Shown: positions 15,164 to 32,210, counted from the first letter of the stretch. The stretch: DNA of 64,000 nucleotides from Hoyosella levis (GCF_026008515.1 NZ_BQYM01000003.1:1-64000), one strand, 5' to 3'. The notes: generated by a model not told the origin, from the letters alone. Translations and numbers: made by a program.

Positions 15164-17644
15164 CTACCGCAATCGGGCCCCGACAGCCTCAGTGGCCCGC
15201 TCGACCGCGGCATCGCGAGCAGCCGACGCTTCCTCCTCTGTCAACGTACGGTCCGCAGCACGGAACCGCAGCGAATACGTCAAGGATTTCCGGCCCTCGC
15301 CCAGCTGCTCGCCCGCGAACACCGCGAACAGCTCGATGCTCTCGAGCAGCTCGCCCGCGCCGGCCCGCAAAGCGGATTCCACCGAGGCCGCCGGAACATC
15401 CTCGGCGACAACGACGGCAACATCCTGGAGCACCGCGGGGAAGACGGACAAGCGTGGAGCCGGGAGGTTCTCGCGCACCGGCAACGCATCGAGCTCCATC
15501 TCCACCGCGCACGTCCGAGCTGGCAGGCCCATCTCCTCGACGACCGCCGGATGCAGCTCGCCCGCATGGCCGATGACTCGTCCGTCCACGACGAGCTCGG
15601 CGCAGCGCCCGGGATGCCACGGAAGCTCCTGCGCTGCCCGGCGCTCGACGGTCACCCCCGCAGCGGCCGCGATCACATCCGCTGCCTCGAACGCGTCCAG
15701 GGCGTCCGCTGCCCGTCCCGGGCCCCACGGCCCGCGCGGCAGCCGCGCTCCGGTGAGCACGATTCCCGCACGTACCGGCTGGTCGGGAAGCGACGCGAAG
15801 AGCTCCTCGACCTGCTCGCGCGTCGGGCGCCGGTCGACGGGAAGCATCGGCACCGGGCGGGTCGCGCCGGTGGGCAGCACCACCTGGCCGATCGTGAACA
15901 GCGAGACATCATGCTGCCCCCGCGCGACATTGCGCGCGAGCACATCAAGTAGGCCCGGCAGCAAGGTCGTGGCTAGGCTGGCGCGCTCGCTATCGAGCGG
16001 GTTGAGCACCCGCATGGCCTGCCTCCGCGAATCGCTCGCGTCGAGCCGGAACTGGTCGAACACCTTGGGCGAGATGAAGGGGGACGGCTGCACCTCGACG
16101 AATCCCGAATGGGCGAGGGCGCGGCTCACCGATCGCCTCCGCCGCTGCAGCGCGGTGAGCCCCACGCCCGCGGGCGCGGTCGGCAGCACCGAGGGGATGA
16201 GATCCAGCCCCTCGAGCCGCAGTACCTCCTCCACCAGGTCCGCGGGCTGCGTGAGATCCGGGCGCCAGGAGGGCGGGGTGACCAGCAGCTGCGTGGACTC
16301 CCCCACTGTCTCCTCGAGGACCGCGGCTCCGATCTGCTCCAGGCGATGCCGGGCCGCGCCCGCCTCGTACTCCACGCCAGCGACCTTGTCCGGCAGGCGG
16401 GAATCGATGCGGATGGTGGCGCGCTCGGGCACCGCGCCGATATCGGTGAGCTCGGGCTCCACCACACCGCCGGTGATCTCGGCGAGCAACGCCGCGGCGC
16501 GGTCGAGCGCGGCCACGGTCGCGGCCGGGTCGACAGCACGCTCGAAGCGACGGCTCGCCTCGCTCGAGAGCTTGTGGCGCCGCGCGGACCGGAAGATCGC
16601 CAACGGATGCCAGCACGCTGCCTCGAGCAGGACCTCGGTGGTCTCGCCCGATACCTCCGTGCTCGCGCCACCCATGACCCCAGCGAGGGACACCACGCCC
16701 GAATCGTCCGCGATGACGACATCCTCGGGATCCAGCGCGCGCTCCACGTCGTCGAGGGTGACCAGCTTCTCCCCCTGCCGGGCGCGCCGGACGACGAGGT
16801 CGCCCGTGAGCCGCGCGGCATCGAACGCATGCATGGGCTGGCCGAGCTCGAGCATCACGTAATTGGTGACATCCACGGCCGCGGAGATCGGGCGGATGCC
16901 CGAGAGCATGAGGCGCAGCTGCATCCACCACGGAGTGATGGCCTGGGTGTCGATGCCCGTCACGCGACGTACCGCGAACCGTGCCGCATCAGCCTCCGGC
17001 TCGACGCTCACGCCCCAGGCCGGGCCATCCGCTCCGTGATCAGGCCCCTCGGCCGGATCCGCGAAGGCCAGGTCGAAGCCGCAGCACAGCTCCCGCGACA
17101 ATCCACGGACCGAGAGGCAATAGCCGCGATCCGGCGTCACCGCGAGCTCGATCACGGTGTCGGTCAGCCCGAGCAGCCCGTGCGCGTCCACGCCGGGCGA
17201 TGCCGTGCCTGGCGGCAGCACGAGGATCCCCGCATGGTCCCGGCCAAGCCCGAGCTCGCGGACCGAGCAGATCATGCCGTCGGACACACGCCCGTAGGTC
17301 TTGCGGGAAGCGATGACGAAATCACCGGGCAGCACCGCGCCGGGCAGCGCCACGACCACGAGATCGCCCTCGGCGAAGTTGCGCGCGCCGCACACGATGC
17401 TCTGCGGCTCGGCGCCCCCGACATCAACGAGGCAGAACCGGATGGGCTTCTTGAACTCGGTGAGCTCCTCGATCGATACGACGCGCCCGACCTTCAGCGG
17501 ACCCTCCACGGGTCCGGGCCGGGTCACGTCCTCCACCTCGAGGCCCACGCCGACGAAGCCGGCGTCGAGCTCCTCGGCGGAGATGCTCCAGCCTGGGTTG
17601 GCACGCTGGATGATGTCTGTCAGCCAGGACTGCGCTACTCGCAC
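15164..17644 (-). CDS. pheT: Phenylalanyl-tRNA synthetase beta subunit
   Basis: Beta chain of the alpha2-beta2 enzyme that charges tRNA-Phe. The 826 residues follow the bacterial domain order: N-terminal tRNA-binding (EMAP-like) domain at about 40-150, B3/B4 editing domain, B5 domain near 400-480, a catalytic-like core with [14 protein letters not shown], and a C-terminal ferredoxin-fold anticodon-binding domain ending [15 protein letters not shown]. It lies 59 bases after pheS. No T-box is evident, as expected for actinobacterial pheST. Confidence 0.97.
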   Translation of the reverse strand: MRVAQSWLTDIIQRANPGWSISAEELDAGFVGVGLEVEDVTRPGPVEGPLKVGRVVSIEELTEFKKPIRFCLVDVGGAEPQSIVCGARNFAEGDLVVVALPGAVLPGDFVIASRKTYGRVSDGMICSVRELGLGRDHAGILVLPPGTASPGVDAHGLLGLTDTVIELAVTPDRGYCLSVRGLSRELCCGFDLAFADPAEGPDHGADGPAWGVSVEPEADAARFAVRRVTGIDTQAITPWWMQLRLMLSGIRPISAAVDVTNYVMLELGQPMHAFDAARLTGDLVVRRARQGEKLVTLDDVERALDPEDVVIADDSGVVSLAGVMGGASTEVSGETTEVLLEAACWHPLAIFRSARRHKLSSEASRRFERAVDPAATVAALDRAAALLAEITGGVVEPELTDIGAVPERATIRIDSRLPDKVAGVEYEAGAARHRLEQIGAAVLEETVGESTQLLVTPPSWRPDLTQPADLVEEVLRLEGLDLIPSVLPTAPAGVGLTALQRRRRSVSRALAHSGFVEVQPSPFISPKVFDQFRLDASDSRRQAMRVLNPLDSERASLATTLLPGLLDVLARNVARGQHDVSLFTIGQVVLPTGATRPVPMLPVDRRPTREQVEELFASLPDQPVRAGIVLTGARLPRGPWGPGRAADALDAFEAADVIAAAAGVTVERRAAQELPWHPGRCAELVVDGRVIGHAGELHPAVVEEMGLPARTCAVEMELDALPVRENLPAPRLSVFPAVLQDVAVVVAEDVPAASVESALRAGAGELLESIELFAVFAGEQLGEGRKSLTYSLRFRAADRTLTEEEASAARDAAVERATEAVGARLR

Positions 17645-17703
17645 GGGTGCTCGCTCCCTCGAATCACGTGATCACGAAAATCAACAGCAAAGAAAAACCT
17701 TGG

Positions 17704-19771
<2,068 letters not shown>

Positions 19772-19775
<4 letters not shown>

Positions 19776-20161
19776 GCCGCGTCCTCGGACGGAGCGTTCA
19801 CGTCGGCCGGGAGCGCTGCCTTCGCGGCGGCCACGAGGGCGGTGAAGGCCTCGGGGTCGGAGACGGCGATCTCGGCGAGGTTCTTGCGGTCCACCTCGAT
19901 ACCGGCGGCCTTGAGGCCCTGGATGAACCGGTTGTAGGTGATGTCGTTTGACCGGGCGGCCGCGTTGATGCGGGTGATCCACAGCTTGCGGAAGTCACCC
20001 TTGCGGGCACGGCGGTCCCGGTAGGAGTAGTTCATCGAGTGGAGCATCTGCTCCTTGGCCTTGCGGTACAGGCGCGAGCGCTGTCCGCGGTAGCCCTTGG
20101 TGCTCTCGAGAACTGTCCGACGCTTCTTGTGAGCGTTTACCGCTCTTTTCACGCGTGCCAC
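19772..20161 (-). CDS. rplT: 50S ribosomal protein L20
   Basis: Binds 23S rRNA and nucleates early 50S assembly. The 129 residues include the typical basic N-terminus ([15 protein letters not shown]) and [16 protein letters not shown]. It starts with GTG. The C-terminus is about 10 residues longer than in E. coli, ending [12 protein letters not shown], as often seen in actinobacteria. It is third in infC-rpmI-rplT. Confidence 0.98.
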
Positions 20162-20225
20162 TATTTTCGTCCTGTCACTGTTCGGGGGTCATCGACCCGG
20201 CTGGTCTGGCTGTCTGGCGCTCGGG

Positions 20226-20420
20226 TCAGAGGCCGAGCATGCGCTTGACGCGCTTCTGGTCGCTCTTGGCGACCTCGGTGACGCCCTCGAGGCGGCGGGT
20301 GCGGTCACTGGGCTTGTGGACGAAGAGGTGGCGACGGTTGGCCTGCTCGCGGAGCAGCTTGCCACGGCCAGTCACCTTGAAGCGCTTGGAGGCGCCGCTG
20401 TGGGTCTTGTTCTTCGGCAT
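20226..20420 (-). CDS. rpmI: 50S ribosomal protein L35
   Basis: The 64-residue L35 protein begins [15 protein letters not shown] and has [15 protein letters not shown], both family signatures. It lies between infC and rplT in the conserved translation operon. The 143-base gap to infC and 64-base gap to rplT contain no other gene. Confidence 0.98.
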   Translation of the reverse strand: MPKNKTHSGASKRFKVTGRGKLLREQANRRHLFVHKPSDRTRRLEGVTEVAKSDQKRVKRMLGL

Positions 20421-20563
20421 GAGATGTCCTCAGTTCTGTCGAGTGTTCGCAGTGCTCGCCGCTTGCGCGGCGGTGCACTGAACGTCCTTGCGGAACGGCG
20501 TGGTTCAGCGTGCACGCCGATCACCCTGCCCGGCCGTGCCGCCGGGCAGTGATGGATCCTGGA

Positions 20564-21169
<606 letters not shown>

Positions 21170-21325
21170 GGGGCCTCCTAGGTCGAATCTGCTGCGATGC
21201 GACAGCGGACCCAGTGCCCCAACAAGAATGCCCCTAGCTCGGATCCATGAGAAACGGATCAATGCCAGGGGCCCAATTGCCGACCGGCCCGCACGCGCAA
21301 ACCTCACCCACGAGGGCATTGCCTG
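21170..21325 (-). promoter_or_regulatory. Structured 5' leader of infC with competing stems
   Basis: On the mRNA strand, GCCCCT (21272-21267) can pair with AGGGGC (21235-21230), enclosing an inner hairpin GATCC/GGATC with loop GTTTCTCAT (about 21260-21242). A second GGGGC (21220-21216) lies 9 bases downstream and could compete for the same 5' arm. Leaders of infC operons often regulate the ribosomal proteins downstream, so an attenuation role is plausible but inferred. Confidence 0.45.
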
Positions 21326-21330
21326 CGCTG

Positions 21331-21354
21331 GCCAAGCCCTAAATGGCTTGGCCT
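21331..21354. repeat. Perfect 9-bp inverted repeat upstream of infC
   Basis: GGCCAAGCC, a six-base loop CTAAAT, then GGCTTGGCC. It sits between the divergent infC and DUF1844 genes, about 160 bases before the infC start. There is no T-tract on either strand, so it could be a transcript hairpin in the infC leader or a protein-binding dyad. Confidence 0.6.
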
Positions 21355-21471
21355 CACGGGACCGGACCACTGGACACCATTCAAGCAATACTGGTGCAGC
21401 GGTGGGAGCTTGGGCTCCACTTGATGCCCCCGATCTGCTCGAGGGCGGTCGCATGTGACATCGTACCAGGC

Positions 21472-21852
21472 ATGACAGATGATTCCTACCGGATCGCCGA
21501 GGACTCGACGACTCTCCCCGACCCCGAGCTGCCTGTGCGCGAGCTTGCTGCGATCCCCGCGATCGAAGTGATCTCCCGCGCGGCGGTGATGCTCATGAGC
21601 TCCGCCGCGGAGAAGCTGGGCCTCTCCGCGGAGGACCCCTCCAGCAGCGAGTACTTCGATCTTGATGAGGCACGCCGCATCATCACCTCCCTCGCAGGAC
21701 TCATCACCTCATCCGCCGAGTACCTCGGCCCGCACGCGGGGCCGCTCCGCGATGGGCTGCAGGCACTGCAGCGGGCATTCCGCGAGGCCTCGGCCTACCC
21801 CGACCCGCCCGGGCAGGGGCCCGGCGAGAAGTACACCGGCCCCGTCCACTAG
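21472..21852 (+). CDS. DUF1844 family protein
   Basis: A 126-residue protein of unknown function with the DUF1844 core: [36 protein letters not shown] and [22 protein letters not shown]. It is predicted helical, acidic and soluble, with no signal peptide. It is divergent from infC, an arrangement also seen in other Mycobacteriales as I recall. The ATG at 21472 begins right before the conserved part; no clear Shine-Dalgarno is seen. Confidence 0.85.
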   Translation: MTDDSYRIAEDSTTLPDPELPVRELAAIPAIEVISRAAVMLMSSAAEKLGLSAEDPSSSEYFDLDEARRIITSLAGLITSSAEYLGPHAGPLRDGLQALQRAFREASAYPDPPGQGPGEKYTGPVH

Positions 21853-21941
21853 CAAGACTGGGCGGCTGAGAAACGCGTCCCGGCCGCGCTTGCGCATGAG
21901 TGCGGCGAGCGCGGCCTTGAGGTCTACCGCACGGCCGCGGC

Positions 21942-21982
21942 AGTGGAAACTTTTCCCGCATGGGTCGGGAAAAGTTTCCACT
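21942..21982. terminator. 17-bp perfect palindrome between convergent genes (GTGGAAAC family, copy 1)
   Basis: AGTGGAAACTTTTCCCG (21942-21958), a 7-base loop, then its exact complement (21966-21982). It lies between the DUF1844 stop and the uvrA stop, 21 bases past uvrA, so it could end transcription from both sides. A closely related palindrome occurs at 55904-55944 and a shorter one at 53937-53957. Confidence 0.75.
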
Positions 21983-22003
21983 GGCGGCGAAGGAGCCAGC
22001 CGC

Positions 22004-24865
<2,862 letters not shown>

Positions 24866-25007
24866 GTTCATCCCTTCATGAGCCCCGGCCCGGCCCCACG
24901 CCGGCACTGTGCAGGGAACATGCTACGACCCACCCCTGACACTTCGCCGTTTTCGCTGGTAGAGACCTCTCCGTGCTCCGTCAATCGGAAGTCGCTAGCG
25001 TGGGACC

Positions 25008-25700
25008 ATGACAGATCAAGCAGGCATCCCCGTCCCGATCGACGACACCTACACCGGCGCCACCACCGTCGGCGGGCCCGCCCAGCGCCACAGGACCGCC
25101 ACCGCCTCGATCTACAAGCTCGCCGTCGGACCGATGGACAACAATGCCTACCTCGTGGTGTGCGACCGCACCGGAGAAGGTGTGCTGATCGACGCGGCGA
25201 ACGACGCCCACCGCATCATCTCCCTCGTCGAGCAAGCCAGCGCGCGTGTTGCCCTCATCATCACCACCCACCGCCACCAGGACCACTGGCAGGCCCTCGC
25301 CGATGTCGCTGCCGCCACCGGCGCTCCGACCGCCGCGCACGCCATCGATGCCGAGCACCTGCCGCTGAACCCAGACCGGCTGCTCGCCGACGGCGAGACC
25401 ATCGCTATCGGGGATCTCTCGCTGCGGGTGACGCACCTGCGCGGGCACACCCCGGGATCGATCGCGCTCACACTCGTCGATGACGGCGAGACCCACTTCT
25501 TCGCGGCCGACAACCTCTTTCCGGGCGGCCCGGGAAAGACGACCCAACCGGATCAATTCACCTCGCTCATGAACGACCTGGAGAACAAGGTCTTCGGGCA
25601 GCTTCCCGACGATACGAGGGTGTATCCAGGGCACGGCAAGGACACCACGCTCGGTGCTGAGCGTCCCCATCTCGGCGAGTGGCGGGCACGCGGCTGGTGA
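25008..25700 (+). CDS. Metallo-beta-lactamase fold hydrolase
   Basis: A 230-residue glyoxalase II-like hydrolase. Metal ligands are visible in THRHQDHW (HxHxDH), LRGHTPGSI, FAADNLFPGG and VYPGHGKDT. Substrate is unknown; family members act on thioesters such as S-lactoylglutathione or mycothiol conjugates. It is divergent from uvrA, the same arrangement as Rv1637c next to uvrA in M. tuberculosis from memory. A TAGCGT at 24996-25001 lies six bases before the ATG and there is no ribosome site, suggesting a leaderless transcript. Confidence 0.9.
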   Translation: MTDQAGIPVPIDDTYTGATTVGGPAQRHRTATASIYKLAVGPMDNNAYLVVCDRTGEGVLIDAANDAHRIISLVEQASARVALIITTHRHQDHWQALADVAAATGAPTAAHAIDAEHLPLNPDRLLADGETIAIGDLSLRVTHLRGHTPGSIALTLVDDGETHFFAADNLFPGGPGKTTQPDQFTSLMNDLENKVFGQLPDDTRVYPGHGKDTTLGAERPHLGEWRARGW

Positions 25701-25828
25701 CCGGAGGCTCCTCGCGCAGCGAGAACCCGTTTCCAGACAAGACATTCACCGCGATTCGGCCGATGGACGTTCAGAAGCAGCGAATCTGGGTAACTTGGTG
25801 AACGGAACCCCCCAGCGAAAGGCCAGTC

Positions 25829-26635
25829 ATGATCCTCCGGAGAATCGCGCGCCCCATGATCGCCGGCGTGTTCATCGCTAACGGCATCAACACGCTGCGC
25901 CAGCCCAACGAGGTAGCGGACAAGGCAGCACCGTTCATCGACTACGCGCACGGCACACTGCCCCCAGACGTCTCGAGCAAGCTCCCCCAGGACCCGGTCA
26001 CCCTTGCCCGGATCAACGCCGCCGCGCAGATCGGCGCGGCGGGACTGCTCGCCTGGGGCCGCGCGCCACGACTCGCCTCCGGCGTGCTGGCGACCAGCCT
26101 CATCCCGACGACTGTCGTCCAGCATCCATTCTGGGCCGAGACCGATGCAGCGGCCCGGGCCAACCAGCGCCAGCACTTCCTCAAGAACGTCGGCCTGCTC
26201 GGTGGCCTGCTGATCGCCGCGGCCGATACCGAGGGCCGCCCGTCGGTGGGATGGAGGGCACGGAAGTTCGCGACGCGCGCGTCGGGGACCGTCTCCGCGG
26301 CGCTTCCCGTGATCGGCTCTGCCGCATCGTCGTCCGGATCCAATACCAAGGAGCGGCTCGCCGAGGGCTGGTCGACCGTCGCCGAGCGCACCGCTGACGG
26401 CTTGTCGACACTGGCCGACCGCACCAAGGATGTCGTGGAGGAGGCAGCCGACACGACCTCGCGGTGGTACGGCACGGCCGCCGAGCGGGCCCCGGGCATC
26501 TACGAGGCCGCTGCTGACCGTGGCGGGCAGCTCTATCACCGGGCTGCCGACCGCACATCCGAGGCCGCGCACCATGCCGCGGGCGCGGCCCGCGAGGGCA
26601 CCGCGGAGGTCCGCTCGCGGCTTCGCCACCGCTAG
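25829..26635 (+). CDS. DoxX-like membrane protein with long helical tail
   Basis: A 268-residue protein. Residues 1 to about 140 resemble the DoxX family: RRIARPMIAGVFIANGINTL at the N-terminus and hydrophobic segments near 60-90 and 118-132. The C-terminal half (about 165-268) is an unusual Ala/Glu/Arg/Thr-rich tail with repeating AERTADGLSTLADRT-like units, predicted to be amphipathic helix as in apolipoprotein- or LEA-like tails. The start ATG has GAAAGG six bases upstream. Function is unknown; some DoxX relatives act in oxidative-stress membrane complexes. Confidence 0.75.
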   Translation: MILRRIARPMIAGVFIANGINTLRQPNEVADKAAPFIDYAHGTLPPDVSSKLPQDPVTLARINAAAQIGAAGLLAWGRAPRLASGVLATSLIPTTVVQHPFWAETDAAARANQRQHFLKNVGLLGGLLIAAADTEGRPSVGWRARKFATRASGTVSAALPVIGSAASSSGSNTKERLAEGWSTVAERTADGLSTLADRTKDVVEEAADTTSRWYGTAAERAPGIYEAAADRGGQLYHRAADRTSEAAHHAAGAAREGTAEVRSRLRHR

Positions 26636-26759
26636 AACGGCACGGGAACAACGTTCTTCGACTCCACGTTGATGCTGCATTAGGGTGGTGGGCCCGAGCG
26701 CTCTCCCGCGGGTGGGAAGCGCCGGCCCACGCCCTGGTGGCGGAGTCGAAGGAGTCTGG

Positions 26760-29051
26760 GTGGAGCAACGCGAGATCGACCGCGAGCAAGAGTATGTCTC
26801 GATGCTGTACGGGCGGCTCGATGCGCTGCGCGAGCAGACCCGAACCCGCATCCGCGACGTGCTGCGCATGCGCGAGGAAAACCCGCAGGAGCTCTCCGAG
26901 CGCGAGTCCTACAACGCGCTCTACACCGACAAGCTCGCCAAGTACACGGCCGCGGAGAACGGACTGTGCTTCGGCCGCATCGACGACATCGACGAATCCG
27001 TCCGCTACATCGGTCGCATCGGCATGTGGGATGACGAGGTCGATAGCGAACCGCTGCTGCTCGACTGGCGGGCCCCGCTCGCCCGCGCGTTCTATCTCGC
27101 CACCCCGGCCTCGCCCGACGGCGTGGCCCGCCGACGGCACATCCGGACACGGGGACGCGTCATCACCGCGCTGCACGACGAGATCCTCGACCCGGACGCC
27201 GCGGATGCCCTTACCGCGAGCAGCGATGGCAGCAGCGAGACCGTGAGCGAGGGGGTCGCTGGGGAGAGCGCGCTGCTCGCCGCGATCAGTGCTGCCCGTA
27301 CTGGTCACATGACCGACATCGTCTCGACCATCCAGCGCGAGCAGGACGTCATCATCCGCTCGCACCATCGTGGTGTCCTCGTCGTGGAGGGCGGGCCTGG
27401 AACCGGCAAGACGGCCGTGGCCCTGCACCGCGTCGCCTACCTGCTCTACACCTTCCGCGAGCAGCTCGAGCGCTCCGGCGTGCTGATCATTGGCCCGAAC
27501 TCCACCTTCCTCGATTACATCAGCCAGGTGCTCCCCTCTCTCGGCGAGACGGGCGTCGTCCTCTCCACTGTCGGGGACCTCTACCCCGGCGTCACGGCGC
27601 GCAGCCATGACCCGGACGCTGTGGCCGCGATCAAGGGATCGATGCGCATGGTCGATGTCCTCAAGACCGCCGTGCGCGACTGGCAGACCGTGCCGGGCGC
27701 CCCGATCGAGGTGCCCTTCGATACGTACACGCTGCGGGTGGACAAGTCACTTGCTACCCGGGCCCGGGGGCGCGCGCGCTCGTCCCGCCGTCCGCACAAC
27801 AAGGCCCGCGAGATCTTCGTCAGCACGGCCGTTGATCTGCTTGCCAGCCAATACCGCAAGGCGCTCAGCGCAGGCATCGACGGTGGCCAGGACCTGCTCG
27901 ACCGGGACGATCTCGCGGATATCCGTGATGAGCTGCGGGCCGACCCGGCAGTGCGTGGCGTGCTGGATTCGCTCTGGCCGATGCTCACGCCCCAGCAAGT
28001 GCTCATGGAGCTGCTCAGTGATCCAGCCCGGCTCCAGACCGCGGGCGGCGACCAGCTTGCTCCGGACGAGCAGGAGACCATTCTCCGGGAGCGGAGCACC
28101 ATGTTCAGCGACACCGATGCGCCCCTCCTCGATGAGCTCGCGGAGCTGATCGGGATCGACAACGATGACGACGACGAGGCGGCGCGCGCGCAGTGGCGGG
28201 CCCGCATCGCCGAGGCCCAGGACGCGCTCGATATCCTCACCGGTTCCGCGCCCCAGGACCTCGAGGATGACCTGGACCCCGAGATACTCATGGCATATGA
28301 CCTCATAGACGCCGAGACCCTCGCCGAGCGGCAGCAGCACCGCCACCACCGCACCACCGCCGAGCGGGCCGCCGCGGATCGCCAATGGACCTACGGCCAC
28401 ACCATCATCGATGAGGCACAGGAGCTCTCCCCCATGGCCTGGCGCATGGTGATGCGACGGACCCCGAACCGGTGGATGACCATCGTGGGCGATCCCGCGC
28501 AGACCGGGAGCCCAGCCTCGGCCGGTTCCTGGAGCGATGCGCTCGAACCGTATGTGGCGCAACGCTGGCGGCTCCAGGGGCTCAGCGTCAACTACCGCAC
28601 GCCCGCCGAGATCATGGATGTCGCTAGCGGCGTTCTCGCCGAGCTCGCTCCCGGCCATGATGCGCCCCGCTCGATCCGGCATTCTGGCCACGCACCGGTG
28701 ATCGAGCATGCTGGCGCTGATGATCTCGCGCCCGCCGCGTGGGAGCACCTAGGAAAGTGGCGCGAGGAACCCGGGACCGCCGTGATCCTCGCCCCGGACG
28801 ACCTGGTGGAGCAGGTGCGCAGCGCTGCCCCCGGAGACCCGGCAACCGAGGTATCCGTGCTCTCAGTGCGCGAGGCGAAAGGCCTCGAGTTCGACTCGGT
28901 ACTGATCGTGGAGCCAGGCGCGATCGCCGCACAGTCAACACGAGGAATGAGCGACCTGTACGTCGCGATCACCCGTGCCACGCAACGGCTCGCGGTCATC
29001 CACCACGCTCCCCTTCCCGCTGGCATGGACCAGGCGGCGTCGGTGCGGTAG
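26760..29051 (+). CDS. helD: HelD-like superfamily 1 helicase (RNA polymerase-associated)
   Basis: A 763-residue UvrD-like ATPase of the actinobacterial HelD/HelR type, known to pull stalled RNA polymerase off DNA and, in some species, confer rifamycin tolerance. It has an N-terminal coiled coil of about 50 residues (the RNA polymerase-entering arm), Walker A GGPGTGKT at about 211-218, Walker B IIDEAQELSP near 551, GDPAQTGSPAS, and a C-terminal VLSVREAKGLEFDSV. The GTG at 26760 has AAGGAG five bases upstream; an earlier in-frame start at 26685 lacks one. No rifamycin-associated element inverted repeat is visible upstream. Confidence 0.9.
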   Translation: MEQREIDREQEYVSMLYGRLDALREQTRTRIRDVLRMREENPQELSERESYNALYTDKLAKYTAAENGLCFGRIDDIDESVRYIGRIGMWDDEVDSEPLLLDWRAPLARAFYLATPASPDGVARRRHIRTRGRVITALHDEILDPDAADALTASSDGSSETVSEGVAGESALLAAISAARTGHMTDIVSTIQREQDVIIRSHHRGVLVVEGGPGTGKTAVALHRVAYLLYTFREQLERSGVLIIGPNSTFLDYISQVLPSLGETGVVLSTVGDLYPGVTARSHDPDAVAAIKGSMRMVDVLKTAVRDWQTVPGAPIEVPFDTYTLRVDKSLATRARGRARSSRRPHNKAREIFVSTAVDLLASQYRKALSAGIDGGQDLLDRDDLADIRDELRADPAVRGVLDSLWPMLTPQQVLMELLSDPARLQTAGGDQLAPDEQETILRERSTMFSDTDAPLLDELAELIGIDNDDDDEAARAQWRARIAEAQDALDILTGSAPQDLEDDLDPEILMAYDLIDAETLAERQQHRHHRTTAERAAADRQWTYGHTIIDEAQELSPMAWRMVMRRTPNRWMTIVGDPAQTGSPASAGSWSDALEPYVAQRWRLQGLSVNYRTPAEIMDVASGVLAELAPGHDAPRSIRHSGHAPVIEHAGADDLAPAAWEHLGKWREEPGTAVILAPDDLVEQVRSAAPGDPATEVSVLSVREAKGLEFDSVLIVEPGAIAAQSTRGMSDLYVAITRATQRLAVIHHAPLPAGMDQAASVR

Positions 29052-29109
29052 CCGCCGCGGTCCGAGCGCTGGGGCGGTGCCGTAGCTGCCGCAGTGCCGT
29101 AGCCGGGGC

Positions 29110-29183
29110 GGCAAAAGCACGGGAAACCGGCAAACGCGATAGAAATCGACCTGGGTTTTCTGCGGTTTCTATCGCGTTTGCGG
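29110..29183 (-). repeat. Intergenic palindromic repeat, copy A (reverse orientation)
   Basis: A perfect 16-bp inverted repeat (29130-29145 and 29166-29181, arm GCAAACGCGATAGAAA) around a 20-base loop, with a conserved flank reading GGTTTCCCGTGCTTTTGCC on the minus strand. A second copy lies at 52330-52402. The right arm and flank, 36 bases, differ at only two positions between copies, and the loop shares CCCAGGTC. Both copies sit between convergent genes. Confidence 0.85.
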
Positions 29184-29264
29184 CGACAGCAACGGCGACG
29201 GCGACGGCGACGGCCGATGCCCGGCCGCGTCTACGGCCGCTGCCGCACACCGGCCCACGCAGCA

Positions 29265-29299
29265 CAATGCCCGCCCCGGTCTAGCCAGGGCGGGCATTG
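29265..29299. terminator. Bidirectional GC-rich hairpin between helD and uspA
   Basis: CAATGCCCGCCC (29265-29276), an 11-base loop, then the exact complement (29288-29299) followed by TTCACG. It sits between the convergent helD and uspA stops. The 300-base gap holds only this hairpin, repeat copy A and low-complexity CGACGG runs (about 29183-29215). Confidence 0.7.
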
Positions 29300-29351
29300 T
29301 TCACGCTCTACCTGCTCCGTCAGCATTGCGGTGCTGCCGGAGGACGCTTTG

Positions 29352-29804
29352 TCAGCGGGTGGTGTGGACGATCAGCACATCGCTGGCGGACTTGCGCGCC
29401 ACATCGGACGGAACCGACCCGAGGAGGCGGCCGGTGATGGTGTTGAGCCCACGGTTGCCCACGACGAGCAGATCGGCATCGACTTCCTCGACGAGGGCGA
29501 GGAGCGAATCCACGGGGGCGCCGACCACGGCGCGCTCGACGATGTTCTTCGCGCCGACGGATGCTGCGCGCTCGCGCGCCGTGCGGAGGATGTCATAGGT
29601 GGGCGCGGCACCAGTGATCTGGTAGGCGTCGTCCTTGAGGACATCCGCGGCGTCACCGAGCTCCTTCGGATCCGTCGGGTAGTAGGCGCACGCCAGCACG
29701 AGGCGGGCGCTCTCGTCACCAGCGAGTGAGCCCGCCTTCTCGACAGCCTTCAGTGATGACTCGGAACCATCGGTACCGACGACAATCGTGCGGTAGGCGG
29801 TCAT
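29352..29804 (-). CDS. Universal stress protein (TB15.3-type)
   Basis: A 150-residue single-domain UspA protein closely resembling mycobacterial Rv1636 (TB15.3), which binds cAMP and ATP. It begins MTAYRTIVVGTDGSESS and has the nucleotide-binding stretch VVGNRGLNTITGRLLGSVPS. The ATG at 29804 has GGGAGG six bases upstream. It is convergent with helD. Upstream, at 29878-29897, ACTAGCGG is repeated with a 12-base period, a possible regulator site. Confidence 0.93.
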   Translation of the reverse strand: MTAYRTIVVGTDGSESSLKAVEKAGSLAGDESARLVLACAYYPTDPKELGDAADVLKDDAYQITGAAPTYDILRTARERAASVGAKNIVERAVVGAPVDSLLALVEEVDADLLVVGNRGLNTITGRLLGSVPSDVARKSASDVLIVHTTR

Positions 29805-29877
29805 TCGTTCCTCCCATGATCTTGCCTGCGCTCGGGGCCTCACAGCTTGCACTAGTGAGTGCGTGCATCAAAACACT

Positions 29878-29897
29878 ACTAGCGGAAACACTAGCGG
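29878..29897. repeat. Tandem ACTAGCGG direct repeat upstream of uspA
   Basis: ACTAGCGG at 29878-29885 and again at 29890-29897, a 12-base period, about 75 bases upstream of the uspA start. CACTAGTGAG-like sequence lies nearby. It could be a regulator binding site; no known consensus is matched. Confidence 0.4.
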
Positions 29898-29994
29898 TAT
29901 CGCTGGCCTCCCACGGCAAGTTTCGGGCGGAAAACACCAAACTGCCACGATCTTGGACCGCGATGTTCCTCACATTCCGGGTGTGTCGTGCCTT

Positions 29995-32142
<2,148 letters not shown>

Positions 32143-32149
32143 AAGCAAC

Positions 32150-32204
32150 AGGGTAGTGAGCGGGGCCGACAATTCCCACGCCGGTCACCGGCGGACAGTA
32201 CGGT
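32150..32204. promoter_or_regulatory. Overlapping divergent leaderless promoters (uvrB / DUF402 gene)
   Basis: On the minus strand TACCCT (32155-32150) precedes the uvrB ATG by 7 bases. On the plus strand TACGGT (32199-32204) precedes the DUF402 ATG by 6 bases. With 17-base spacers both -35 regions fall at about 32173-32181 and overlap, so the two polymerases would compete. Neither -35 resembles TTGACA. Confidence 0.5.
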
Positions 32205-32210
32205 GGGGTG

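Noticed and set aside
24866-25007. LexA/SOS box in front of uvrA
   Set aside because: GAACATGC is present but lacks the second half of TCGAAC-N4-GTTCGA.
26636-26759. Rifamycin-associated element upstream of helD
   Set aside because: No inverted repeat of the expected form is visible.
29183-29215. CGACGG/CGACAG run as a coding repeat
   Set aside because: Short low-complexity stretch in an intergenic region, with no supported reading frame.
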